34,578 nt of DNA from Pseudomonadales bacterium (GTDB lineage Bacteria; Pseudomonadota; Gammaproteobacteria; Pseudomonadales; Pseudohongiellaceae), in NCBI GenBank assembly GCA_028281635.1, contig JANQJM010000230.1, positions 1 to 34,578 on the forward strand, written 5' to 3'. The notes under the pieces are model-generated. The model did not search any database. It was given only the letters and a program-made list of their open reading frames with translations, and was not told where the DNA came from. The position numbers were made by a program, and so were the translations under genes. Positions 1 through 6,886 of this stretch are shown piece after piece. How positions within the stretch are numbered: the stretch's first letter is position 1; each line of letters starts with the position of its first letter.

Positions 1-204
1 AACGTGAGACGTCGCAATCGTAATACCACGCTCTTTCTCTTCTGGCGCATTATCGATTTCATCAAATGCCTTAAGGTCACCACCGTAGGCTTCTGCACAA
101 ACCTTGGTCAGCGCAGCAGTCAACGTCGTCTTACCATGGTCTACGTGACCAATCGTCCCTACGTTTACGTGTACCTTATTTCTTTCAAATTTTTCCTTCG
201 CCAT
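1..204 (-). CDS. tuf: Elongation factor Tu, N-terminal part (cut by window edge)
   Basis: The first 68 codons of EF-Tu read leftwards from an ATG at 204 and run off the window. EF-Tu is the cytoplasmic GTPase that delivers aminoacyl-tRNA to the ribosome. The start [20 protein letters not shown] is diagnostic and is followed by the GTP-binding P-loop GHVDHGKT at about residues 19-26. A purine stretch (AGGGGC) lies a short way upstream of the start. The gene sits downstream of tRNA-Tyr, tRNA-Gly and tRNA-Thr on the same strand, which is the tRNA-tufB arrangement of gammaproteobacteria, so it is probably co-transcribed with them. Identification is certain; whether a second tuf copy exists elsewhere cannot be seen here. 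Confidence 0.98.
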   Translation of the reverse strand, partial: MAKEKFERNKVHVNVGTIGHVDHGKTTLTAALTKVCAEAYGGDLKAFDEIDNAPEEKERGITIATSHV

Positions 205-298
205 GCTGGATAGCCCCTATTTCTTGCTATATCTCAAATTGACTGATGTTTAACGAATCTGTGAGGTGGTGCCTGTGGAGCCAATTTCAAGTAGCTCC

Positions 299-318
299 TG
301 CTTCTATATATAGAAGCA
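299..318. repeat. 20-bp perfect palindrome between tRNA-Thr and tuf
   Basis: TGCTTCTATATATAGAAGCA equals its own reverse complement. It lies in the 169-base spacer between tRNA-Thr and the tuf start, so in the transcript it can form a compact AU-rich hairpin. There is no uracil tract directly after it, so it is not a standard terminator. A role as an RNA processing or stability hairpin that separates the tRNA precursor from the tuf message is inference. Confidence 0.5.
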
Positions 319-373
319 ACAATCCTCTACCTGTTTCTCTTTCTTCTTATATAAGCCTTGCTTTCAACTAATC

Positions 374-449
374 TGGTGCTCACTCCCGGAGTTGAACCGG
401 GGACCTCATCATTACCAATGATGTGCTCTACCGCCTGAGCTAAGCGAGC
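374..449 (-). tRNA. tRNA-Thr (anticodon GGU)
   Basis: This is a 76-base tRNA with the CCA end encoded. The acceptor stem starts GCTCGCT and closes with AGTGAGC before ACCA. The anticodon arm is CATCA, loop TTGGTAA, TGATG, which gives anticodon GGT. The T arm contains GGTTCAACTCC. It is the last of three tRNAs before tuf and is presumably processed from a common transcript. Confidence 0.95.
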
Positions 450-538
450 TGAAACATTAAATGTAATGCCACTCTAAGCCGTTCGTTAGCCCGGCGTTTA
501 CTAGATACTCTTGGCTTTTTCCAACTGCGTCAGTGAAT

Positions 539-612
539 TGGAGCGGGTAGCGGGAATCGAACCCGCGCAACCAGCTTGGAAGGCTGGGGTTCTACCTCTG
601 AACTATACCCGC
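539..612 (-). tRNA. tRNA-Gly (anticodon UCC)
   Basis: This is a 74-base tRNA with encoded CCA. The acceptor stem is GCGGGTA pairing with TACCCGC. The anticodon arm is CCAGC, loop CTTCCAA, GCTGG, which gives anticodon TCC. The T loop GGTTCGATTCC is canonical. It is the second member of the Tyr-Gly-Thr-tuf transcript. Confidence 0.95.
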
Positions 613-688
613 GTGATCAAAAGCGAGTCTGCCGTGCATCCACTTCCCTGATTTCTAAATCGATCTCTCCCAAGACCACAAAATCAGT

Positions 689-773
689 TGGTGGAGGGGG
701 GTGGATTCGAACCACCGAAGCTTGCGCGTCAGATTTACAGTCTGATCCCTTTGGCCACTCGGGAACCCCTCCC
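689..773 (-). tRNA. tRNA-Tyr (anticodon GUA)
   Basis: This is an 85-base class II tRNA with a long variable arm and encoded CCA. The acceptor stem begins GGGAGGG and ends CCCTCC before ACCA. The anticodon loop reads ACTGTAAAT, giving GTA, and the T loop is GGTTCGAATCC. It is the first tRNA of the transcript and lies about 50 bases downstream of a good promoter. Confidence 0.95.
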
Positions 774-823
774 ACAAGATCTCCCAAGGGTCAAAATCCC
801 TGGCTCTCTCACTCAGGGGCGGC

Positions 824-852
824 ATTTTATTGGAATTGGGATGCTTGTGCAA
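824..852 (-). promoter_or_regulatory. Sigma-70 promoter of the tRNA-tuf transcript
   Basis: On the minus strand, TTGCAC (847-852) and TAAAAT (824-829) are separated by exactly 17 bases and are followed by a GC-rich discriminator GCCGCCCC. Such a discriminator is typical of stringently controlled stable-RNA promoters. The -10 element overlaps the stop codon of the SPOR-domain gene, so the tRNA-tuf unit has its own promoter embedded in the end of the upstream operon. Confidence 0.7.
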
Positions 853-1507
853 TCGTTTGGCAGAGAATTTCGGTCCTTGTCAAGTCCGTCCTTTCCCCAG
901 TTAAATCAAGCCATTCCGGCTGATTGATGGAGTCAGAACCGGTCGGTCTGAGCCATACCTGAATCTCATCCAGTGCCTCACCGATTTGCTCGATTTCTGG
1001 CCCATATCCGAGGTCCCGGACCTGATTCCGCACCTCGATTGCCTCGGTGGCGGACCCATAAACCCCTAAAGCGATGGCGTTTTCCAATTCACCGCGGGTA
1101 ATCAGATAGGTCTCGATGTCTAAATCTGCCCCGATGAGCCGCTCACTCAGGTCTTCCAGGGTCAAATTGGCGATCTCCCGGGACGGGGTCGGCGCCAGAT
1201 AGACGCGATATTGGAGCAACTGGTTGGGATCAGCAAAATTGAGATAGGTGCCGAAATCTCTGGCCTGCGCACGGGTTATGAACTGCCCGGCATCTTCAGC
1301 GGAGACGAATCCGCTAACCACCGAGCAAAGCCGACCAGTGGGCTGGGGAAGCTGGGCAATTTGCTCGTCATATTCGGAAATCAGGGTCAGACCGGTGTTC
1401 AGCAGTGGTCGGGGCTGGGCCAATGGCTCGGCAGCCGGCGTCTGATACTGATTCCAGCCAAAATAGCCCAGATTTGCGAGCAGTAAACAGATTGCAATGT
1501 AGCGCAT
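827..1507 (-). CDS. Membrane-anchored SPOR-like domain protein
   Basis: This 226-residue protein starts with a single hydrophobic segment (residues 3-18, MRYIAICLLLANLGYFGW) followed by a proline- and alanine-rich linker, so it is probably an inner-membrane anchored periplasmic protein. The region at about 58-190 has two short alpha/beta repeats, including CSVVSGF and GVYGSATEAIEV, that look like a SPOR (peptidoglycan-binding) fold. It lies 6 bases after coaX on the same strand. The order birA-coaX-SPOR protein-tRNA-tuf is the same as in Pseudomonas, which supports the call. It is likely translated from the birA-coaX message. No specific function is known to me. Confidence 0.75.
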   Translation of the reverse strand: MRYIAICLLLANLGYFGWNQYQTPAAEPLAQPRPLLNTGLTLISEYDEQIAQLPQPTGRLCSVVSGFVSAEDAGQFITRAQARDFGTYLNFADPNQLLQYRVYLAPTPSREIANLTLEDLSERLIGADLDIETYLITRGELENAIALGVYGSATEAIEVRNQVRDLGYGPEIEQIGEALDEIQVWLRPTGSDSINQPEWLDLTGERTDLTRTEILCQTIAQASQFQ

Positions 1508-1513
1508 CGTGAA

Positions 1514-2245
1514 TTATTCGGCTTCCTCTAAGTTGGCGAACTCCAGGCCATCCATTACCAGCGATGGGCAGATTTCACCTGCAATCGCTGACTCTGCCAG
1601 TGCTTGTTGCAGCAAATCTGCATCGCCGCCGCTTAGCAGCACACTGACTTTATCCTCGGATTCAGCGAGGTCATTCACCACTTTGCTGACAAGTGCCAAG
1701 ACCTGCGCCAACGCGCCATTTAGCACGGCATGCTCTGTATTCTTGCCCAATTCAGCGACCAAGTTAAATTCTCTGCTCGCCAGACGAATGCCAGTATTTC
1801 CCTCCAGGCTATCCAGCATGAGTTGCAGTCCGGGTAAGATGTAGCCTCCCAGATGCTGACCCGAGCCATCGATGGCATCAATAGTCAGTGCGGTGCCACC
1901 ATCAACTATAACGCAGGCTGATTTTGCTCGATGGAATCCGGCCAGCATGGCCAGCCAGCGGTCAACACCCATGCGACTAATATCCTGATAACTATTGGTG
2001 ACTCCATTACTCGCCGCACTGACGACCGCAAGCTGCGGGACCAAAGCCCAATTCGATTTCGTCCATGCAGAAATTGCCTCGATACTTTGGTCGCGGCGCA
2101 CGCTGGCAACCCGAACCTGATCTGGCTTTGGCAGTTCCTTGAAGTCATTCAGCAGTTCTTCCATCGAAGCGACGACACCTGTTTGCTGACCCGGCACAAG
2201 TCGCCATTTCACTCGCGAGTTGCCAATATCCAATTCAAGTATCAC
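1514..2245 (-). CDS. coaX: Type III pantothenate kinase
   Basis: CoaX phosphorylates pantothenate in the first committed step of coenzyme A synthesis, in the cytoplasm. The 243-residue protein begins with the ASKHA phosphate-binding signature LELDIGNSRVKWRL at residues 3-16. It carries MGVDRWLAMLAG (residues about 92-103), VDGGTALTIDAID (about 114-126) and GGYILPGLQLM (about 132-142), all typical of type III kinases. Length is normal. Translation starts at GTG, and this start overlaps the birA stop in a GTGA junction, so the two are translationally coupled. The birA-coaX pairing is common in gammaproteobacteria. Confidence 0.95.
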   Translation of the reverse strand: MILELDIGNSRVKWRLVPGQQTGVVASMEELLNDFKELPKPDQVRVASVRRDQSIEAISAWTKSNWALVPQLAVVSAASNGVTNSYQDISRMGVDRWLAMLAGFHRAKSACVIVDGGTALTIDAIDGSGQHLGGYILPGLQLMLDSLEGNTGIRLASREFNLVAELGKNTEHAVLNGALAQVLALVSKVVNDLAESEDKVSVLLSGGDADLLQQALAESAIAGEICPSLVMDGLEFANLEEAE

Positions 2246-3048
2246 GCGTCATTCACCTCGTTCGCGTCACGCAGGCTCGGGAAAATCTCGCCACCAGAAA
2301 TCAATTGTTCTCCCGTCGCAGTCTGCAAGATCAGTGCGCCCTCGGCATCCACGCCCAGTGACTTTCCGATGAGACGACTGTTGCCGCTATCGATAACCAC
2401 ATCGGCTTCAAGATAACGATCGTTAGCGTTCCAATGGGCCTGAAATGGAGCAAATCCAGAATCACAATAGCGATCTATATTCTTAACTATTTGGGAACAA
2501 AGTGAAGCCGCCAGCTCTTCGCGGCTCGGAGGCGATTGATTCAATTCATCTAGCGCAACAACAGGTCTATCGATTTCCGCCTTAACGTCCTCGGCAAGCG
2601 CATAGTTGATACCAATGCCGATAATGATGGGAAGTGTTGCGTCACCGATGCGGGACTCCAATAAAATACCGGAGAGTTTTTTGTTACCAACCAGCAAATC
2701 GTTTGGCCACTTCAGTTTAATCTCCATTGAACTCAAGCTACTAAGCACGGAGTGCACACTCAAAGCCGTAACCAGACTCAGCCCTTGCAGTTGCACCGAA
2801 TCTGCGGAGAAATGATACAGCAGACTCATATAAAGACCGCCGCCAGCAGGACTTTGCCATGATCGACCACGCCGACCTCTTCCCGCCGTCTGTGCATCAG
2901 CAAGAATCAGATGGTTACCAGCAGTCTTCGATTCCAGCAAACGAAAGGCTTCCTGATTCGTCGAATCAATCTCGGCATGCACATGCACTGCCTGCAGTCG
3001 CTGCCTAAGCTGCTCCGAAAGACTGTCTTCAACTAGTTGCTTATCCAT
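2242..3048 (-). CDS. birA: Biotin-[acetyl-CoA-carboxylase] ligase, no DNA-binding domain
   Basis: The protein makes biotinyl-5'-AMP and attaches biotin to the carboxylase carrier protein. The ATP/biotin-binding motif GRGRRGRSW occurs near residue 57, followed by GGGLYMSLLYHF, KWPNDLLVGNKKLSGILLE and GIGINY. The C-terminal part (about 215-268) matches the small SH3-like domain. At 268 residues it lacks the roughly 60-residue winged helix of E. coli BirA. An in-frame TAG lies 8 bases upstream of the ATG, so no longer start is possible. It should therefore be a ligase without the repressor function. It is the first gene of the birA-coaX-SPOR operon. Confidence 0.93.
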   Translation of the reverse strand: MDKQLVEDSLSEQLRQRLQAVHVHAEIDSTNQEAFRLLESKTAGNHLILADAQTAGRGRRGRSWQSPAGGGLYMSLLYHFSADSVQLQGLSLVTALSVHSVLSSLSSMEIKLKWPNDLLVGNKKLSGILLESRIGDATLPIIIGIGINYALAEDVKAEIDRPVVALDELNQSPPSREELAASLCSQIVKNIDRYCDSGFAPFQAHWNANDRYLEADVVIDSGNSRLIGKSLGVDAEGALILQTATGEQLISGGEIFPSLRDANEVNDA

Positions 3049-3087
3049 AAAGTGCTACCTGACGCCTTTTCTATAACTCCTCATAAA

Positions 3088-3133
3088 GAAAAAGGAGCGG
3101 CCTAGTGTTAGCGCACTACAGACCACTCCTTTT
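3088..3133 (-). terminator. Rho-independent terminator after the CstA-like gene
   Basis: AAAAGGAGCGG (3090-3100) pairs with CCACTCCTTTT (3123-3133) with one G-T wobble, and an inner stem TAGTG/CACTA (3103-3107, 3114-3118) extends the hairpin. Read on the minus strand it ends in CTCCTTTTTCTTT, a proper U tract. It separates the transporter gene from birA. Confidence 0.75.
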
Positions 3134-3171
3134 GAGCCGGTTCTAACCCGGCAACTACTTCCTGATTCAGT

Positions 3172-4872
3172 TTAAGGCGTTGCTGATTCATCGCCTCCGC
3201 TGTCTTCTCGACGCATCTTCGAAATAGCCGACCAGGCTTCGAGCACAATAAACAAAGAAGAAACCATCACCGCCGCCTGAATAATGACAAGCAACCACTG
3301 CCCTGACTCGACATAGGAAATCACATACCAGGCTCCACCCCATGAGGCCATGAACAGAATAAACACTGTAGGAGCAATGAGATATTTCGCTGGCCGTCCC
3401 AGCCTAAGCAGATAAACGGAAAGTACGATCAACGTCATGCTCGCCAGCATTTGATTGGAGGCAGCAAATACAGGCCAAATAAGCGTTCCGCCATCACCTG
3501 GATAATTGCCATTGGATACCCCAAAAGCCAGGAGCAAGCATGCACCCACAGCCGCGAAGGTAGAAATATAATTGCTCTTTAGAGGCTCAATATTATAGAT
3601 GTTGCCCCATTCCTGAATGATATAGCGAGTGAGTCGCAACCCTGCATCCATAGTTGTTCCTGCAAACAGCACAACCATTACCGCCAGCATTGTTTGAGCG
3701 AAGGTCAAGGAGATTCCCCAGCCTTCACTTATCAGAAGAGCACCGCCCGCAATAAAACCTGTCGCTCCGGGACCACCCGTAATAGTTGGGTACAACTCAT
3801 CCCAGCCCCCTGCAGCAGTAGCAGCATAGAGAGATCCTGTTACAGCAACAATAGTAATCAATGCCAGGGAGCCTTCGCCCAGCGCGCCGAGGTAACCAAC
3901 GAAGCGTGCATCCTTTTCATTGTCCAGCTGCTTGGCGCTGGTACCAGAAGAAACAATGCCGTGAAATCCCGACAAAGCGCCACAGGCAATGGTGACAAAC
4001 AATATTGGGAAGATTGGCGGTGTTCCCTCGGCCACGTCGTTGATCATAGGGGCAGCAACATCTGGCATGGTGAAAAGTACTGCCGTATAAAGTACAAATA
4101 AGCCGAGAATCAGTTGTGCTCCATTAATATAGTCACGCGGTTGCAGCAACAGCCACACTGGTAACATTGAAGCGATACCCGCATAGATATAGAGAAGAAT
4201 GATCCAGTTTCCATGTTCCTGCAGACCGAAAATGTCACCGGGTAAAGCCAAAGGCCATACGCTACCTATATAAATCGTGAAATAGAGAATTGCTACGCCG
4301 ATTATCGAAATCGCCAACAGATTAACTTTCCTCCTGATCAACACACCAACAGCAACTGCGACAGGAATCGCTGCCCAAGCCGGGAACACAGATTCAGGAT
4401 AGATGATCATTTCATCTGCAATGATCGTGGCGAACATTGCATTCACCAGGACAAGTAACAGAAAAATAATAATCATCAATACGGAACGCACTCGCGTTCC
4501 AATAATAGATTCTGATAATGCACCAATTGACTTAGCGTCATGGCGACTACTTGCCCACAAAGCGCCAAAGTCATGAACACCGGCAAAGAAAATAGAACCG
4601 AAAGTTACCCAGAGCAGTGCTGGCAGCCATCCCCAGTAAACTGCAATTGCGGGTCCTACGATAGGTGCCGCACCGGCTACCGCCGTGAAGTGTGAGCCCC
4701 AAAGAACAAATTTATTAGTAGGAACATAGTCAACACCGTCTTCAAACTTGTGGGCTGGAGTTTCAAAGTTTGGATCGAGCTGATAGATTTTTTCAGCTAT
4801 AAATTTCGAATAGACGAACCATCCGAAGGTAAATCCGACTAATCCAAAGAGGACGATGAAGATCGAGGACAT
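3172..4872 (-). CDS. cstA: CstA-family carbon starvation / pyruvate transporter
   Basis: This is a 566-residue polytopic inner-membrane protein. The N-terminus (GLVGFTFGWFVYSKFIAEKI), the block KFVLWGSHFTAVAGAAPIVGPAIA at about 53-76 and GVHDFGALWASSRHDAKSIG at about 99-118 are hallmarks of the CstA family. The family contains peptide- or pyruvate-importing proton symporters induced on carbon starvation. E. coli CstA and BtsT are about 700 residues; this is the shorter family form. The ATG is preceded by GGGAGAG at normal spacing. It is transcribed alone, with terminators on both sides. Substrate cannot be read from the sequence; pyruvate or peptides are the family precedents. Confidence 0.88.
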   Translation of the reverse strand: MSSIFIVLFGLVGFTFGWFVYSKFIAEKIYQLDPNFETPAHKFEDGVDYVPTNKFVLWGSHFTAVAGAAPIVGPAIAVYWGWLPALLWVTFGSIFFAGVHDFGALWASSRHDAKSIGALSESIIGTRVRSVLMIIIFLLLVLVNAMFATIIADEMIIYPESVFPAWAAIPVAVAVGVLIRRKVNLLAISIIGVAILYFTIYIGSVWPLALPGDIFGLQEHGNWIILLYIYAGIASMLPVWLLLQPRDYINGAQLILGLFVLYTAVLFTMPDVAAPMINDVAEGTPPIFPILFVTIACGALSGFHGIVSSGTSAKQLDNEKDARFVGYLGALGEGSLALITIVAVTGSLYAATAAGGWDELYPTITGGPGATGFIAGGALLISEGWGISLTFAQTMLAVMVVLFAGTTMDAGLRLTRYIIQEWGNIYNIEPLKSNYISTFAAVGACLLLAFGVSNGNYPGDGGTLIWPVFAASNQMLASMTLIVLSVYLLRLGRPAKYLIAPTVFILFMASWGGAWYVISYVESGQWLLVIIQAAVMVSSLFIVLEAWSAISKMRREDSGGDESATP

Positions 4873-5021
4873 AAAATCTCTCCCGACTGATTTTAGTTAT
4901 TTATTATAAATTTGAAGCATCGAATCATAGCAAGTTAGCCACGTTTGGGCCAAGCTATAAAACTCTGCATTCGCTCAATAAATTCAACAACTTGCGTAAA
5001 TTCCGGAATCTAACAAGCAAT

Positions 5022-5056
5022 AAAAAACCCGGCAATCAAAGATGACCGGGTTTTTA
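5022..5056 (-). terminator. Rho-independent terminator after the first PHM-like gene
   Basis: AAAAACCCGG (5023-5032) pairs perfectly with CCGGGTTTTT (5046-5055) around a 13-base loop. On the minus strand the stem is followed by TTTTTTATT. It ends the leftward PHM-like transcript and leaves about 150 bases as the promoter region of the CstA gene. Confidence 0.85.
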
Positions 5057-5069
5057 GTATTTCTTCCAC

Positions 5070-6779
5070 TTAATCCGACGAATCGGCTGCGTGATAAGTC
5101 CAGTAACCGATGAACATTTCATCCCAGCTTTGCAGACCAAAGGTCAGCTCTTTGCTGGGGTCAGGGTTGGCTGGGTTGTGTTCAGAGTTGTCGAAGGCAC
5201 CCGTCACATGGGCCTTCGTTCCTGCTGGCAGGAATGCTGGCTCACTCAATTGGTAAGTGGGCTGCCAGGCATAGCTGTAAGCTGGCACGCTCAACAGATC
5301 TTCCGTGCTGCCATCCGGATACTCCACGGTGAACTTCATGTCTCTGCCGCGAAAGTGCATATGGGCACGCAAACCAGTGACAACGACATCTTCATCGAAA
5401 ATATATTGGGCTTTGGCCTTGTGGTCGCGTTCGTAAGGAGGAATGCGAAACATACCGGACACCGAACGGGTGAAATTCTCATGAGCCGGTGGCTCGTCAT
5501 ACATATACAGACCTAACAGGGTCTCATCCACTGTAGCTCGACCATTAGTCGTATAGTGGAATTGCATGGAGAGTTTGTGACCCTTCGGAATATAGACACC
5601 GGTATCTTCCGGAAACATCATGGCATCCACTTTGCCTGGTGCGTAACCTTCGAGAAAACGGTTGGCTACGCTGCCTTGTGCTGCTTCACCTTCAGCAACT
5701 TCCAAAGGCGCTGTGACGTAAGTCAGCAAGTGATGAAGTACAGACTCGTCGCCAGCGATGTACTGCACACCTTTAACCCATTTGTCTTCATCGAAAGGAA
5801 GCTCAACATCGACGTTGATGTAGTCGAGCACGCCGGTTGCAGGAATCTCATGTTTGGGGGCTTTGATAATGTAATCAGGCTCACCCATCTGCCATTCGCG
5901 ACGATCCGGGAAGCTCAGTTCGGCCAGAGGATCGACCGCCGCCGCTCCGCGAGGTGCGCCCGCATCAATCCAATGCACTAGTGTCTGCATGTCCGCTTCG
6001 GAGATGTAGCGCGCATTGTCGAAGTGACCAATGTAAGGATCGACTTGCGTTGGTGGCATACGCTTGGTGAGCAACACTTCGCGAATCATTGGTGACCAGC
6101 CTTGCAACATCAAATGGCTGTCCATGGCAAAAGGCCCAATTCCACCTTCGCGATGGCAGGAAGCACATTGCTCAGCAACGATCGGCGCAACTTCAGTCGC
6201 GTAGTCAGGAGTGGTGACCAGATGTTCAGTTCGAGCCGGGTAAGTTAGCTCACAACCTGAAGTTTGTACGGTGACAGTGTCGTTTACTTCTCCAGCTAAT
6301 TCCGCTTCCAACACGGCCGCCACTGTTGCTTCTGCTGGACCACGGTAAAGCAGATTCAAGCGCTGCGGATCCAATACGGTGACTTCTCCTGCTGTTGAGA
6401 ATTGCAAAGTTTCAGAAACCAGCTGACCGTCATCAATCAGCAATGGCTGAGCCAGGGCAGCGACTGCCTTGCTGGCGCGCAGGTTCTCCAAATCCTGGTC
6501 TTGCGAGGAGTTGATGAAGGCAAACACCACTTTGTCGTCATCCCATTGTGCATCCAGGGCCTGCATCTTCTGCACAGCACCGTCCATGGCGGCACAGTTT
6601 GCGTCATAAGACATCAGCACCACGGCTTCCAGATGACGGTAACGGCTCAGTTGGTGGAACGTTCCGTCAGTATCCAGCAAGGCGAAATCACCGGCTCTTT
6701 CCGGGAGCGCCATCAGGCTCGAAGAAAGCGCGCAAGTGCTTGCGATAAACAGGGTTTTTAGCAGAGAAAATGATCTCAT
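5070..6779 (-). CDS. Redoxin-like / cytochrome c / PHM-like copper monooxygenase, paralog 1
   Basis: This is a secreted 569-residue protein. A Sec signal peptide (1-24, ending SLMA) precedes a thioredoxin-fold domain (about 28-150, one Cys at 62), a heme c motif CASCH (205-209) with a likely axial Met in KRMPP (241), and a domain like the copper type II, ascorbate-dependent monooxygenases (about 295-565). All six copper ligands of PHM/DBH enzymes have counterparts: HH (349-350) and HY (408) for the first copper, HMH (473, 475) and Met in SWDEMFIGY (555) for the second. The family hydroxylates an activated carbon next to nitrogen or an aromatic ring. The ATG at 6779 is chosen because GGAG sits upstream and the signal peptide starts there. 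Substrate unknown; PHM- rather than DBH-like activity is favoured by the PAL-like neighbours. Confidence 0.88.
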   Translation of the reverse strand: MRSFSLLKTLFIASTCALSSSLMALPERAGDFALLDTDGTFHQLSRYRHLEAVVLMSYDANCAAMDGAVQKMQALDAQWDDDKVVFAFINSSQDQDLENLRASKAVAALAQPLLIDDGQLVSETLQFSTAGEVTVLDPQRLNLLYRGPAEATVAAVLEAELAGEVNDTVTVQTSGCELTYPARTEHLVTTPDYATEVAPIVAEQCASCHREGGIGPFAMDSHLMLQGWSPMIREVLLTKRMPPTQVDPYIGHFDNARYISEADMQTLVHWIDAGAPRGAAAVDPLAELSFPDRREWQMGEPDYIIKAPKHEIPATGVLDYINVDVELPFDEDKWVKGVQYIAGDESVLHHLLTYVTAPLEVAEGEAAQGSVANRFLEGYAPGKVDAMMFPEDTGVYIPKGHKLSMQFHYTTNGRATVDETLLGLYMYDEPPAHENFTRSVSGMFRIPPYERDHKAKAQYIFDEDVVVTGLRAHMHFRGRDMKFTVEYPDGSTEDLLSVPAYSYAWQPTYQLSEPAFLPAGTKAHVTGAFDNSEHNPANPDPSKELTFGLQSWDEMFIGYWTYHAADSSD

Positions 6780-6855
6780 TTTGTCTAGCTCCAGGGTTTG
6801 TGAGCAGTGGCTGGATTTTAACTCAGCGTTAGTGCAGACGCAGCCCATTCTGACT

Positions 6856-6867
6856 GAACGGCCGTTC
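6856..6867. promoter_or_regulatory. 12-bp palindrome upstream of PHM-like paralog 1
   Basis: GAACGGCCGTTC is a perfect palindrome in the 107-base gap between the two PHM-like genes, about 77 bases before the start of paralog 1. It could be an operator, implying separate control of this gene, but no second copy was seen nearby. Confidence 0.3.
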
Positions 6868-6886
6868 GACAAGGGTAGTCGCAGAA

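Noticed and set aside
576..923. Reading frames across the tRNA cluster
   Set aside because: They overlap tRNA-Gly and tRNA-Tyr and are chance frames.
6780..6872. Longer N-terminus for PHM-like paralog 1 starting at 6872
   Set aside because: It would put 31 polar residues before a clear signal peptide, and the ATG at 6779 has a good ribosome site.
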